Of a stretch of 64,000 nucleotides of DNA, positions 1 through 11,038 are shown one piece after another. Position 1 is the first letter of the stretch; each line of letters begins with the position of its first letter. Where the stretch lies: contig JAGUCH010000006.1 in the NCBI GenBank assembly GCA_019096065.1, forward strand, positions 1,570,001-1,634,000, in the 5' to 3' direction. The notes below the pieces were generated by a model. The model saw nothing but the letters and a program-made list of their open reading frames with translations, was not told where the DNA came from and did no database searches. The DNA comes from Paracyclopina nana (taxonomy: Eukaryota; Arthropoda; Copepoda; Cyclopoida; Cyclopettidae). Made by a program: the position numbers and the translations under genes.

Positions 1-3000
1 CTTCTTGATCCAAATCTGGATGAGAGATCTCATCCTCTGATGAACTCTCAGGAGGCCCCTTACTGCTGCCAGAGTCACCATCGTCATCACTTTGATTGGA
101 GTCCAAGTCCTTGTGCCCATCCCCTGAGTCCTTTGGGAAAGCCTAGTAACAAAAGAAAAATTATATTATGACAGAAGGATCTTGAACACAAATGCTTACT
201 TTGGTAAATGCATAGATGGGCTGCAAATTAGGGGGATTTCTGGTATCAGTTAGGGCCATCCTGACCACTTTTTTGGAGGCATACCATTCTGAACAGGTAA
301 CTGCGATAGTTTCTGCAATGACATGCCCTCCAGTTGCCATGGGCCTTGAACACACATCTGGCACATCACTTTTGGAGCTGCATCTCCAGCCATACAATGC
401 CTGGAGCTCATTTTCCAAGTGAAGCAAATTGTTGGGCTCATTTGCAAAGACCAACATAGTGTGCTTGTCAAATTTTCTGAGATAAAGGTAAGGTGAAATT
501 GGTTGAGCTTAGTCTGCTTTAGCTCCTCTTACCTTGATGCCATACTCCTGTTGGCAGAGGGAAATGTGCAATAGACCAAAAGGACACCTTGGGTTGGCCA
601 ATTCCCCATGGTGCTCTCATCCCAATCACTGGGGGCTTCAGGCATGTGTCGCACATGAAGAAGGAGGTCCTGAGGAAGCTCTTCAAGTGCATCTTGGTGC
701 TGGTTAAAGTCCTCAAATGTGCCTTCAATGGACTTTAGCTCAAGTCGCCTTGCCAAGGTTAAATAGTAATTTGCCCTTTCCAATCTGTAAGGGCCCATTG
801 CTACATAGAAAATTAGAGCATTTAGAAAAGAATGTGGTTTTAAAGCTATTATTAAGTACCTAGTTGCAGAAGGGCTCTTTTGTTGTCTTCAGGCAACTTT
901 GGGATCTTGATAGGGAAAGCATCTCTGAAGTCCTCAATTTGCTTCAAGGGGAAAGTAGTCCACTCTGTGTTGGACTTGTCAGGGCAAGTTTCAATTTCAA
1001 AACTGAAGTCTAGGCCAATGTCAAACCCATTGATCAAGTTGATCCTCTTGGTGATCAAGTCCACCATCTCAATTTGTTCAGGGTGGTTAAGGTACTTAAG
1101 CTTGAATTTAGGGTGGCCATCATTGTAGCTTGCAACTGAGCATCCATACAATACTTGAAGTTTGGGAATGTTCCCAAACTCTGGGCTCAGCCTATAAAAA
1201 GATGCTGTATAATACACACTAACAGTTGTGAAATCTAATTGTAACTAACCCAAACTTTTTGACAAATGATGATCCAAGGATTCCAATGTATTGGTGGATG
1301 AGCTGGTGGGAGAACATCTTGTCCATCTTTAAGGCAGCATGGCATTGCTCTATGCCATGCCTCAAAAAGCCCACAAAGGCTTTATGATTCTTGATCTTGA
1401 TTTCAGCTCCAAGAATGTCTTTAATTGACTCATATTGAAATTTGCCAGTTGACTCTGTAAAAGTGAAAGTTGAAGACTGAAGAGTATTAGGAGAAATAGC
1501 TTATACCATCAAATTGAATAACTTCCTCAGCATCAGCAGACACTGGGGAAATGAAGACAGCTCCAACAGATTGGCAGTACTCTTTGATGTTCACTAAACA
1601 TAAATTGATTGAATTCAGTCAATCTTAGCCTATTATGTGAATGCCTACATATTTTGTCGGTGACATTCTTGGGATAGTAGTCATAGCCCCGGTCAGCCAC
1701 AACCACCACAAAGTAATTTGAAGTGCCTTTGATCAGAGTTGATACACCACAATGAAGTTGGTCACCAGAATCAGCTCTGGTTTCATCATCTTTCAGGTGA
1801 AAGCCTGTCAACACTGAATCTCCGTGTGCTGGACTGATGGAGGCTGCAGCAGTTGTGTAAAGGATGATTGTTCCATCAGGAGTTGAAACATTGGTAAGAG
1901 TGATGTAATGGCCTGAAAAGAAGTTTATTCAAGTAAACTAACATAAAGTTAAGTTTTAAGGAAAATGTTACCTGATTTTTTGCTGAAATGTGTTGATTTT
2001 TGAATCTCTTGGTCAGTCCTCTTTTGCACATCAATCTGGAGAGGCCAAATACAGAATTACATTTGATATCTTCCATTAAATTGAAAAAATTAACCTTGGT
2101 TGAATCAAAAACACAAATGACAGCAGACCTGTCCAATCCAAATGGATCAGCAATCCTTGATGAAATCTCCATAAAGAAGGGGTCTTAAGGCAAAAGAAGG
2201 CTCATCAGCATTTTCTTTCTTTTGATTAGCATTGACTTACCAAGAGATTTTAAGACAGATTCAAAAAAGGCATTGATGTCAGCCTCAGTCAAGGTTTTTT
2301 GTGTCCACATGCGAGGAGTTTGATTGGCCAAGTCATAATGGTGTATGGCCACATACCTAAGTACCATACATAGATCATGATGACTATCACATATTTTAAG
2401 TGCAATAGTACCAAAAAGCATCATTGATGCAGGATTTTGACACCATGAAGAGGATTTCCAGCACCCTTGTGCCAAGATTGTGCCTCAGTTTCATCCTAAT
2501 TAAACTAGTTAAGAAGTCTTCTTGGGAATAATCATTATGTTGCAAGCTACCTATACAGGAGAACCAGTGATGGCAGAGTCAAGTTCCCAGGGCGCTTTGT
2601 CATTCCATGCCTGTGTAAGTCATCACAGAGCCTCCAGAAATAGCTTGCTTTGTATCCACATAGATTGAAAATCCACTCTTCTGTTAGCTTCCATGGCTCC
2701 AAGAACAGATTTGTTGAGAACAGGCATGACTTGGGATATCTGCAAATAGAAAATTGATGTTGAGTTACATATCTAATTAGTAAACAGTCAGAAAGACCAG
2801 TAATACCTATGAGGAGCAAATGGAAAACCTTGACCCTTGGAATACTTCTTGATCTCACTCAAGGAATTATCCACTTCCATTAGCTGCTCAGTTTCAAGAA
2901 GCCCCCTTTTGTGATCTACAAGAGCTACTTCATAAGCCATGGCACTTTTTTTGGTGGCCCTCAGGACTTTTCCTTTTGGTAGCAACACATCTTCTCTAGC

Positions 3001-3525
3001 CATGAAAACAAGCTTACCATCCTTATCAAAGATGTCAATGTTGGCATCAATTAGGATAGTGTTTTCTTGGCCTTTTTCCATTTTTTCAAGAAGAATCTCC
3101 TCTAGTAACTGGGTTCCTGTAGTGCAGCCAAAATCACCATGACTGGTCTGTCTCTTCCAGATTGGAGCAGACAAAGCTGGATAAATCCCAGGAAGAGCAT
3201 ACTTTCCCTCAAAACAGACAAGGTATTGCTTGAGTGGTGACAACTCCTTCACCATTTTACCAAACTCATCCATTTGATTCTTCAATGTGTAGGAAGTCAC
3301 AAGCGATTTGTCAGTCTTTTGTGCCTTGGTGCATGGATGCTTTTCATATGTGTCTTTTTGATTAAACTTTTGACCACAAACAGAGCAAGGCAAAATTGGC
3401 TTCTTGTGAGATGCACATCTCACATGCTTGGTGAAGTTCTTGTAAGCAGTTTTGCTCAAATCAAAAATTGACTCCTCTTTAGGGCACAGATGGCAGTAGC
3501 CAATGGACTGAGTTGGCTGTGGAAT
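1..3525 (-). CDS. Zinc-finger plus DDE-type (DDE_Tnp_4-like) transposase-derived protein, partial
   Basis: Thirteen exons join in one open frame on the minus strand: 3525-2807, 2739-2551, 2495-2412, 2356-2241, 2183-2095, 2035-1972, 1912-1649, 1593-1507, 1454-1250, 1191-860, 800-533, 476-200 and 142-1. Every junction is GT-AG and phase-consistent, giving about 945 residues without a stop. The first exon has Cys/His clusters (CHLCPKEE, then CSVCGQKFNQKDTYEKHPC) that look like zinc fingers. Next comes a helical recognition region (RPGNLTLPSLVLLYR, then VLEILFMVSKSCIND), as in PIF/Harbinger and IS5-type transposases. The catalytic core reads FDSTK (first Asp), FSKKSGHYITLTN, then VVVADRGYDYY (second Asp), with a candidate Glu in RHGIEQ. 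The visible tail is acidic and Ser/Asp-rich. The start lies to the right of 3525 and the stop beyond the left edge, so both ends are missing. The family call is good. Whether it is an active transposon or a host gene is open. Confidence 0.72.
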
Positions 3526-3569
3526 CTGAAAGTAGAATAAATATAAAACATTGACTATTTTTGGCTATT

Positions 3570-4730
3570 TCATATAGTCAAGATTCGTGGCAAGCACCTA
3601 CTCAAACATCTACAGCAGACTGGCAGGCCAATGCTGCATAAGCAGGGAACAAATTCAAGGAATTTTTTTCCCATATAAGTAAAAAAAATATGCTGCAATT
3701 CTTGGTTGCTGTACTTGCAGTGCTTGCAAAGTACAAAAGGCTGCTGTTTCAAACTCGTATTGCCAAAATTCGAAAAATGCTCTGATTTTTGATATATTTA
3801 CATTTTTGGAATCTAGAGACAAAACTGAACACTTTTTGCTAAATAGTAAACAAGATATCTCCGCTTGAAGACTCCGTAAAGCTCAGCAGTTAGGCTGCTA
3901 TTTAGCGGTAAACTTTGGCGCGCGATATCTCCGGTTCTAGACCAGATATTTGGCCCCAATTTGATTCTATGAAGTCAGGGCAACCTCCTCTACAAGGTTT
4001 CAAGGTGTCAAAGACCGTAGACCGACTTTAATTTGATCGGCCAAAATCTGACGCGATCCGTTTGTCGCGGAAAATTCCACTCTAGAATGCAATAAAGTCT
4101 TCAAATTCATGAAAAAGTCCAAGAAAACAATAAAAGGAAGACTTGGCTGCAAGAATTGCCCCATTTCGCACTGTTTTAGGCCCCAAAACAGGCCAAATTC
4201 AGGCCCAATTTGCAAAAGTAGACAAAGCCTCTATATAGTAAACTTTGGGGAGCGATATCTCAGCAACGGAGAGTCTCAGCTTACTGCTTTTTGGACCCAT
4301 GGATTCGTCTTGACATTCTCTATAACTTTTATTAGTACTCAAAGTCCCTCAGCGCATTTTCGTTTACGAAGTTCTGTACTGCTGAGTGCTCAGCGCTATC
4401 TCAGCTCGTAGTTGTCCGATTTTAAAACTGTTTACATCAATGGAATCCTGAGACTCAGCAGAAACTACTTATAATTCATAGCAAAATTGATATCTCCACT
4501 TTTGGACCCGCTAATTCTTAACGAATAGCCCTATGTAGTACGTAGTACATAAGGCTGCGTTTCATCCGTCTATTCAATGCCAAAATTCGAAAAATGCCCC
4601 GATTTTCAATATCTTTACAGCTTTGGAAATGGGAGATGAAACTTTTTGTTACATAGTAAACAAGATAGCTCAGCTAGAAGTCTCCGTATAACTCGGAAGT
4701 TAGGCTGCTATTTAGCCCATGCAGTTGCGG
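3570..4730. repeat. Left repeat arm with two direct copies of a ~150-bp unit
   Basis: A block around 3750-3910 recurs in the same orientation around 4577-4720. Shared features are CCAAAATTCGAAAAATGC, an ATAGTAAACAAGATA stretch and GTTAGGCTGCTATTTAGC. The block is also present in reverse complement at 7015-7376. A GATATCTC motif follows 'taaactttgg' near 3910 and again near 4230. The minus-strand open frame at 3570-3752 lies inside this repeat and is probably not a gene. Confidence 0.7.
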
Positions 4731-4734
4731 CCGC

Positions 4735-4870
4735 TGCTATTAATGAGCGCGCGCTACGGAATTGACGCACGGCAATTTCGCGAGATTTTAATATTTTGTG
4801 CGAGCGCATAGCTGGGGCGCGCAACGCACGGCCGTCAATTTGGCGCGCACACATCTATTAATGAAGAGCT
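4735..4870. repeat. CpG-rich imperfect palindrome
   Basis: GCGCGCTACGGAATTGACG near 4748 is matched on the opposite strand by GCGCGCCAAATTGACGG read from about 4845. The direct motif TATTAATGA lies outside each arm. The block is far richer in CpG than its AT-rich surroundings and could fold into a hairpin. It may mark the end of the left repeat arm. Confidence 0.45.
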
Positions 4871-5121
4871 GAAGACTATGTTTTGGCGGGCTAATTATTT
4901 TTAGCTATTTATTTCTTACTTTGAATTGGAACCCACTTGTAACTCAACATATTTTGAAAGTGTGCAAAAAATTGCACCTATTGATCAAAAAGTATTGTTT
5001 TAAACATGCTCAACTTCAATGAAAATTACATACTGAAACCTTTATTGCTACCCTGGCTCAACCATCAACCAATCAGATTGCAGAAGCTGCGCCCATGGGA
5101 GAGTTGGAGCCTTCCTTTTAG

Positions 5122-5128
5122 TATAAAT
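5122..5128 (+). promoter_or_regulatory. TATA box of the small membrane-protein gene
   Basis: TATAAAT lies 66 nt upstream of the ATG at 5194, the usual position for a core promoter with a short 5' leader. Confidence 0.5.
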
Positions 5129-5193
5129 CTAAGCAACCTCCCTTTGGGACTTTATTCAGAAATTAACATTCAAAGAAGTAACATCTCCTTGAA

Positions 5194-5718
5194 ATGGCAC
5201 TCTCCTGCAGAGTAAGTCTTGAATAAGTTACAATTTAAGCTTAAATTGCTCACACTGTTCATTTTTTAGTCGTTTATCAATGAAGTGGAAGGCCTGGCAC
5301 AAAGTTCGTACCAGTGCGGTGCAATTTGCCAAGATGGCTCCACTCTATGGGCTGGTGCCATAGAAAATGAGGCCCAGCGGCTCCTACATAATGGGCTGGT
5401 CGTTTGCTCGAGCAACATGTAAGTTCAAGCAAATCCTTCAGATGTGCCTTTATTAATTGTTATCCTCATAGGTGCAATGAGTCTCTATGTGGTAGAACCT
5501 ACACAGTCGAAATTGCCACAAGTGTGGTCTCTGCCCTTGTTTTAGTGGCAATTTTGGTGGGCCTGGTCAAGAAAATAACGGAAGTCAAAGGTTTTTTTGG
5601 TTCAATGTTTGACAAGATACGCAGGTTTTGCAGGAAGAAGGATGAGGTGAACAACAATGAGGACATTGAAAGTGCTGATGCAGTCCCCAACTCCTACCAA
5701 TTTTGTGGCATAATGTAA
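5194..5718 (+). CDS. Small single-pass membrane protein with possible CaaX tail, unknown function
   Basis: Exons 5194-5211, 5270-5418 and 5472-5718 join in phase to give 137 residues. I do not recognise the family. The N-terminal half has no clear signal peptide but carries seven cysteines (SYQCGAIC, VVCSSNMC, ESLCGRT). One hydrophobic segment follows at about residues 69-89 (IATSVVSALVLVAILVGLV). After it come a basic patch (KIRRFCRKK) and an acidic stretch. The protein ends in CGIM, which fits a CaaX prenylation box. Exon 1 codes only six residues (MALSCR). A TATA box 66 nt upstream of the ATG and an AATAAA about 60 nt after the stop support a real transcription unit. It sits between two inverted repeat arms and converges on the small minus-strand gene at 6150-6591. 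The gene structure is well supported; its function is not known. Confidence 0.62.
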
Positions 5719-5775
5719 AATTATTTTGGTCTCTGTGCTCAAAATTATCTGTGATATATCGTAATTAGCTGTGAT

Positions 5776-5781
5776 AATAAA
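5776..5781 (+). terminator. Polyadenylation signal of the small membrane-protein gene
   Basis: AATAAA lies 58 nt after the stop codon at 5718. Confidence 0.5.
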
Positions 5782-6149
5782 ATTATTAGTTATTTTGACA
5801 CCATAACATGTCTCATCTATTAAAAATTGGTATTGTAATAAATGCAAGTTTTTTCCTTGAAAAAAAAGTTACTTAATTGCGTGTTGACTAATAAGCATTT
5901 CAAGCTTTTTGCTACTTTGGTACGCAGCGCCATTAAAGCCGCGATTTCAGTCAAGACCAAATTAAGAATTCATTTAAAAAGTGGATTTTTTATTCATTAA
6001 GAGTCCTTATTCCAACTTTAAATTGATCACCCGTTTTCCATCAACAGGCCTCGAATTCTGTTTTTTTTCCAGCTTTCTAACTCAGTGACGTCGCACTGTG
6101 TGAGGCGCGAGTGCTACGTAATTAATGCGCACTAATTTGATGGAATAAA

Positions 6150-6591
6150 TTAAATCTGGAGAATAAAATCAAAAGATCACAAAATGGTGGATGATAAAGC
6201 TGATAAGCTGATTGGGAAATCGTCGGAGTAGTCTATTTTTAGGGGTGTAAGGTGAAAATTGACTTTCAGGGCTCGCAAGTCATTACATTTCCGCAGCATT
6301 TTGTTATAAATAAGATTAACTTACCTCAGAATTTTCGTCTAGGAAGCAGTTTGCAATACTGCCTTCCTTGACAACCACAAAATTGATGAAACTGTTCCTA
6401 TTTTTTTGAACAATTTCACTCATCTGTCGAAAACTCAAGTCTCTGGTGTCCTGATTGTTGAATGAGACAAGTGTGTCACCCTTTTTGATGCTTGGTACCT
6501 GACATGATTCAATTATAACAGTGTTAGGGAACAACACTAAAACTGGCTGATTTTTAATCACTTGATAAAAAACTTCAATTACTGCAGCCAT
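6150..6591 (-). CDS. Small PDZ-like domain protein
   Basis: The main exon, 6591-6325, encodes 89 residues from an ATG (MAAVIEVFY...). It ends at a good donor (GAG|GTAAGT). An acceptor at 6156-6157 adds a final Ile and a stop (6155-6150), giving a protein of about 90 residues. The section PSIKKGDTLVSFNNQ followed by DLSFRQMSEIVQ and SFINFVVVKE matches the second half of a PDZ fold: the 'GD.l..vN' turn, the helix, then the last strand. The N-terminal carboxylate-binding loop is poorly conserved (VLVLFPN), so the peptide-binding mode is uncertain. An upstream in-frame start at 6693 would add a hydrophobic leader. The last exon is the weakest part. It is convergent with the plus-strand membrane-protein gene. 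Confidence 0.42.
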
Positions 6592-7014
6592 TGTAAGGCT
6601 GGAGTAAACTGCGAGGAAGAGCTGAAGAAGGCTTGCTTTGGTGACCTTAAGATAGCAAGTGACCCCTTGAAGTGCAACAGCATATACAAGCACACATCCC
6701 TTCTAACTGTTTGATGCCCCGTTCATGTGTGCCCTTAACAAAGCAAAAAAATCCTTTTCAGTTATTTTGGTAAAAATAGAATTAGAAAGCAAAAGGACAA
6801 ACTTAATATTTATTCTTATAGCTTGCCAAAATTGCAAATGAATGCAGCTTCAATAAAATTGGTCTAGGTGAATAGGGCACGATCAAAAGCAGTCTTATGA
6901 AGTCTTTTTTCTATATGCCTAGTATTTGAGGCTGGAGCCCGGTTCCAAAAATCAAAAGCAGTATAGAAAAGAAGCCGTAATTATGCTCATAAAAATTATA
7001 ATTACAGCTTAATG

Positions 7015-7376
7015 GCAGCCTGTCTGCTGAGATTTACAGAGGCAAGATGCTGAGATGCTGAGTTTGCTCACTAATAATCAATCCAAAATCGGAGCATTTT
7101 TCGAATTTTGGTATTGCATACGAGTTTGAAACAGCAGTCTTAAGTACAATGCACTACATAGCAGCCTGTCAGCTGGGATTTACGGAGGCAAGGCGCTGAG
7201 ATGCTGAGTTTGCTCACTAATAAAAAGTGTTTAGTAAGGTCTCTGGTTTCCAAAACTGTAAATCAATCCAAAATCGGAGCATTTTTCGAATTTTGGTATT
7301 GCATACGAGTTTGAAACAGCAGTCTTCAGTACAATGCACTACATAGCAGCCTGTCAGCTGGGATTTACGGAGGCAT
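7015..7376. repeat. Tandem repeat, two full units and a partial third
   Basis: Units begin with GCAGCCTGTC at about 7015, 7161 and 7346. The first is shorter because it lacks a ~38-nt piece (AAAGTGTTTAGTAAGGTCTC region) present in the second. Each carries GAGCATTTTTCGAATTTTGG and ACGAGTTTGAAACAGCAG. These are the reverse complement of sequence in the left arm (3730-3780), so the two arms are inverted copies. Confidence 0.72.
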
Positions 7377-7526
7377 GGTTAGCCTTTCCCAAGGTCATCT
7401 GGCCTTTCCAAAGCCATTTAAAACAAAGGAGACTTTAAATGAAGGCTTCATGTGCTCAAATCATGGCCATTTCTTGTTTGCTACTTTGCCATTCAAATAA
7501 AGTAGGCTGAAATGATTATGCTATTA

Positions 7527-7817
7527 AACGCTCGTAAACAAGTACCCTTGGAAGTTCGAATTTGGAAAAAAGTCATAAATAGAAATTGTGGGGATTGCAA
7601 AATTAGGGCTCCATGCGAAAATTCAGCTTGTTTGCTTGAAGCCTCTCGGAGATATCGCCAAAATACGAAAAACGCTCATAAACAAGTACCCTTGGAAGTT
7701 GAATCTGGAAAAAAGTCATTAATAAAAGTTGTAGCCCTGGCAAAATGGGAGTCACACACAAAAATTCAGCTTATTTCGTCAATTGGGAGCGGAGAAAAAT
7801 GGAAGTCTGTCATTTGG
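7527..7817. repeat. Two tandem ~144-bp units
   Basis: AAACAAGTACCCTTGGAAGT recurs with a spacing of about 144 nt (units from ~7527 and ~7671), followed in both by TTGGAAAAAAGTCAT-like and AAAATTCAGCTT motifs. An open frame runs through both copies, but its internal duplication and lack of splice sites mark it as repeat sequence, not a gene. Confidence 0.65.
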
Positions 7818-8700
7818 CGGAAAATCAAAAAATGCCGCTAATAAAGATCATGCGCTATGGGGAGGAGAATGCACGTGCCAAATTTCAGGTCGCCTACTCA
7901 AAGTATAAGCACAGGGCTCCCAAATAATACTACTAGTTTCAATGTGGACAGCTCCTTTTGTTTCCTCAGCTTATTACAAGTAATGGCTAATTTGCTGAAA
8001 AATTGGCCATTTTTAATGAATCCACATCAGATAAACTTTTTTGTTTTGAACTCACACAGAGCAGAGCTACAAAAAGTAAGGCCATTTCTTCTGATTTGAT
8101 CCATCATGCTCAGGTCTGGATATGATGTGACTCATGATCCAAAATTCCTTGACTTTCATGAATCTTACTCAAAATGGTACCAATCTGTTCCTTGAATCAA
8201 TTGTGATGTTACAAGCTCAAAATGAGCACTTTCTTTGCCATTTTGTTCCCAACAATTCTAAAAAACGTTTTGTTTACTTTTAGTCAGAAGAGCTATTTTT
8301 TGCAATTGCTACGCTGCACTAATGAGGGAGGGGTGAAGAAGAAGTGGGAGTTGGATGAAAATGTGTTCCGATTTATTTAATAAAGATGATAACATTAAGC
8401 TATAAGGATGGCATTTATGGGTGGATAGATGCATGAGATTTGGACTGGCATACGTTGAATTTTAATGTTATAAGTGCAATGTACTGAATTTTGAAAACCT
8501 GTGTTTGACTTGGCAGCACTTCTACTAGCATACGCCAGCCGACCTCCTACTGGCAGAATAGCATGCAAAAAGTTGGATTCTAGTCTTTTTCAGCAAAACT
8601 GAGCAAGCAGAGCGTTATACTCATTCTATTAACAACTCTGGCCCCACTATCTTCGTCATAATCAGCAAAAATATTTCGTATGCCTTCGTGACTTTGGAAA
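7818..8700. other. Non-coding stretch with no gene seen
   Basis: AT-rich sequence beyond the right repeat arm. The open frames are short, without recognisable domains or convincing splice sites. I see no RNA gene. Confidence 0.4.
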
Positions 8701-8707
8701 AAGTGGG

Positions 8708-9081
8708 TCAGCTGCTGCTCTCATTAGCCTCAATGCTGATGCTGGCAATCTTTAAGTAAAGGCCTAAAAAATTGATGCACTTTGAAGTTGGCATATCTGG
8801 GCCAACTGCAAAAATTCCTTGAATTTGGAAGTGACGCAAAAACAATGAAGCTTTTCCCACCGTTCGCATATTCAGCACAAAAGATAAATCAGCCTTGACA
8901 TGAACTTGACGTTGATAGTGGTGACATCCTCCAAAAACATTCGATTTTTCGTCAATCCGTAATGAGTAACTGTGCACCACACGATTTGGTGACCCGAGTC
9001 GCGACCTCTGTGAGTATATACTTTGTATGCTCTCTTTCCGGTGGAGATGATGAAGTAACCGAACATGAACTTGATGATCAT
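8708..9081 (-). pseudogene. Possible coding remnant, two overlapping minus-strand frames
   Basis: One frame starts at 9081 (MIIKFMFGYFIISTGKRA...). A second covers 8980-8708 and contains QRQVHVKADLSFVLNMRT. The second could begin at an acceptor (GTGCACAG|TTACTC) just inside the first. The amino-acid pattern looks more protein-like than the surrounding noise, but I recognise no family and cannot build a full gene. It may be a decayed gene or chance. Confidence 0.15.
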
Positions 9082-11038
9082 GACATTAAATTGCAGTAGG
9101 CAAAATCATTACAATACGCGTGACGATTTTGCGTGCGCAAGGATACTCAAATGTTATCTTTTGGGTAGGCCGCGCTCACATTATGCCGCAATAATCTTTC
9201 TCAATTGGTGATGGATGATTGAAAACACGCGCAAAAGTTACTAGCTCAACTAGGCCCCCCACTGAGTTGTCCGATGTTTCTCGGCCTACTCTCCGCCGTC
9301 ACTTCTTTTTAAAGTAGAAAGGGCCACGAATTATAATCGCGACCCCCTCCTGTGGATTTCGCTTTACTCCTTTAGCAATTGCTAGCCACTAAATAATGGC
9401 TGGCCTCACTAAATCAAACGGTGGGCAATGCAGTTGTTACTTAAAGCTAATCTATAGCTCTCTCTTCATCCATATATGCAGTGCATGACTAAAGAGCTAG
9501 CCTGATATCAGTAAAATCGGCTGATCATTTGGCTCACAAAAGAACTGCTAATTTAGGCCTATTGTAGAGCAACAAATGGGTAGTAACATCTGAGCCATGC
9601 CACATGACGTTTCTTCCAATTGTGAGCACACTCACGAGAAACGAAATTGTGGCCCCATAAAAGCAAAAGTGTCTTCTCTGTAGGGATTAAGATGCATTTT
9701 TTATGGGGGCCTGAAACAACCGCATTCCAGCACGTGGAGGAGATTTACGTTCGAGCTATTGCATCCTTTGTGATATGTTGCATTCGAGGAATTCCCTTCT
9801 CAATTGTCTCCTACAGAAGAAAAGATATGATTTTCTAGGGCTTTACAGCCTTTTAGTGGTAACTCATTTCTTTCCCAGGAGTTAGCTGAAGGCTGCCTAC
9901 GGCCCCTGTAATTTGGGCACCATCATAAAAAGGAATCGTAGTTTTAGCTGTAGATTTTATGGTTGCTCCTTCTACAAATACTTTATAATACCTTTAAAGC
10001 AAGTGGCACGCTATCTCGCGCAGCTCACAGGTGCAAAAACATGAAAATGAGTTTGTTTGTCTTGTGCAAAACATGAAATTGGACCCTCGAGTTCTATTAT
10101 CCTGGCCTGCCCAAAATACTTTTCCCAGGATTTTAAAACCCTGCGCAGCCGGCGGACGCATCATCACGGTGCAGTTACTGCGCATTTAAAAATGACAGGG
10201 TGTTGCCTGCTGCCCATGAAGAAATGGATCTCGCCTACTGGTGATGACTTTTCAATGGCAAGCTGCCCTCAAGGAAAATTGTCAGGAGAAATGATGGTGG
10301 AAAAGAACAAAAATCTATTCGGAACAAACGTACGCGAATTATAACGGTAATTATAATTACCTCTAATGTATTTTAGCTTTTGAACTGAGCAGGTAGAAAT
10401 TCAGCTCATGCAGATCAGAGCAGTGTAATTGCTTCTTTGTCCGAAACATATTTTTCCTTCGGAAATTCCGTGGGAGAGCCACCCAGTTATTGACGGTGTG
10501 GTGTACTTGTTATTGACCGAAAGTGAACGTGGATGTTGTTTTGCCACCATATTTGCCCTCAAGGGGTTGACCTACAGAATAAAAGGCCAGGGTCAGTGGC
10601 AACCCTTTGCAGTTTCGCACCACCATACGAAAGCTAAACATATATATACGTCTTGCTCGTGGAACAAAAAACACCTCTCCAAGGTAACGTAATTAAGCAA
10701 ATGGGCGGCACACATTGCTTCTTTTTCTGGTTTTCTGTTGGTTTTATTCCGTGAGAAGAAGTGGCTTGAAAAGTGAGAGTTTTCTTTTCAAAGTCACATT
10801 TTTTAAGCCGACTCCCTTCCCTTCTTTTAGCAAATGAAAAAAACCTGCCAAGCTCTTTTTGCCAGAAGGAACTTGATAGCGCATATTATGCCATATTATG
10901 CGACAAATTATACATTTAAAATGTCGCGCGCGCAATCTAGCTCAATGTGCTATTAAGCATAGTAAGTCGGCCGTAACTGGGAAATTTTTCCACTGTGGGA
11001 AAATCTTGAGGTGATTTCCACTCCATTCATCATTTCAG
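9082..11038. other. Intergenic, no gene seen
   Basis: Only short open frames with no domain signal. The pyrimidine run ending in CATTTCAG directly before the ATG at 11039 looks like a splice acceptor, so an untranslated first exon of the next gene may lie in this stretch. Confidence 0.35.

Noticed and set aside
3570-3752. Cys-rich minus-strand frame (CKHCKYSNQ) as an upstream zinc-finger exon of the transposase gene
   Set aside because: It lies in the repeat block copied at 7015-7376, has no good donor, and has no in-frame link to the exon at 3525.
7512-7841. Open frame of 109 codons with internally repeated protein sequence
   Set aside because: The repetition comes from two tandem ~144-bp DNA units; there is no promoter or splice support.
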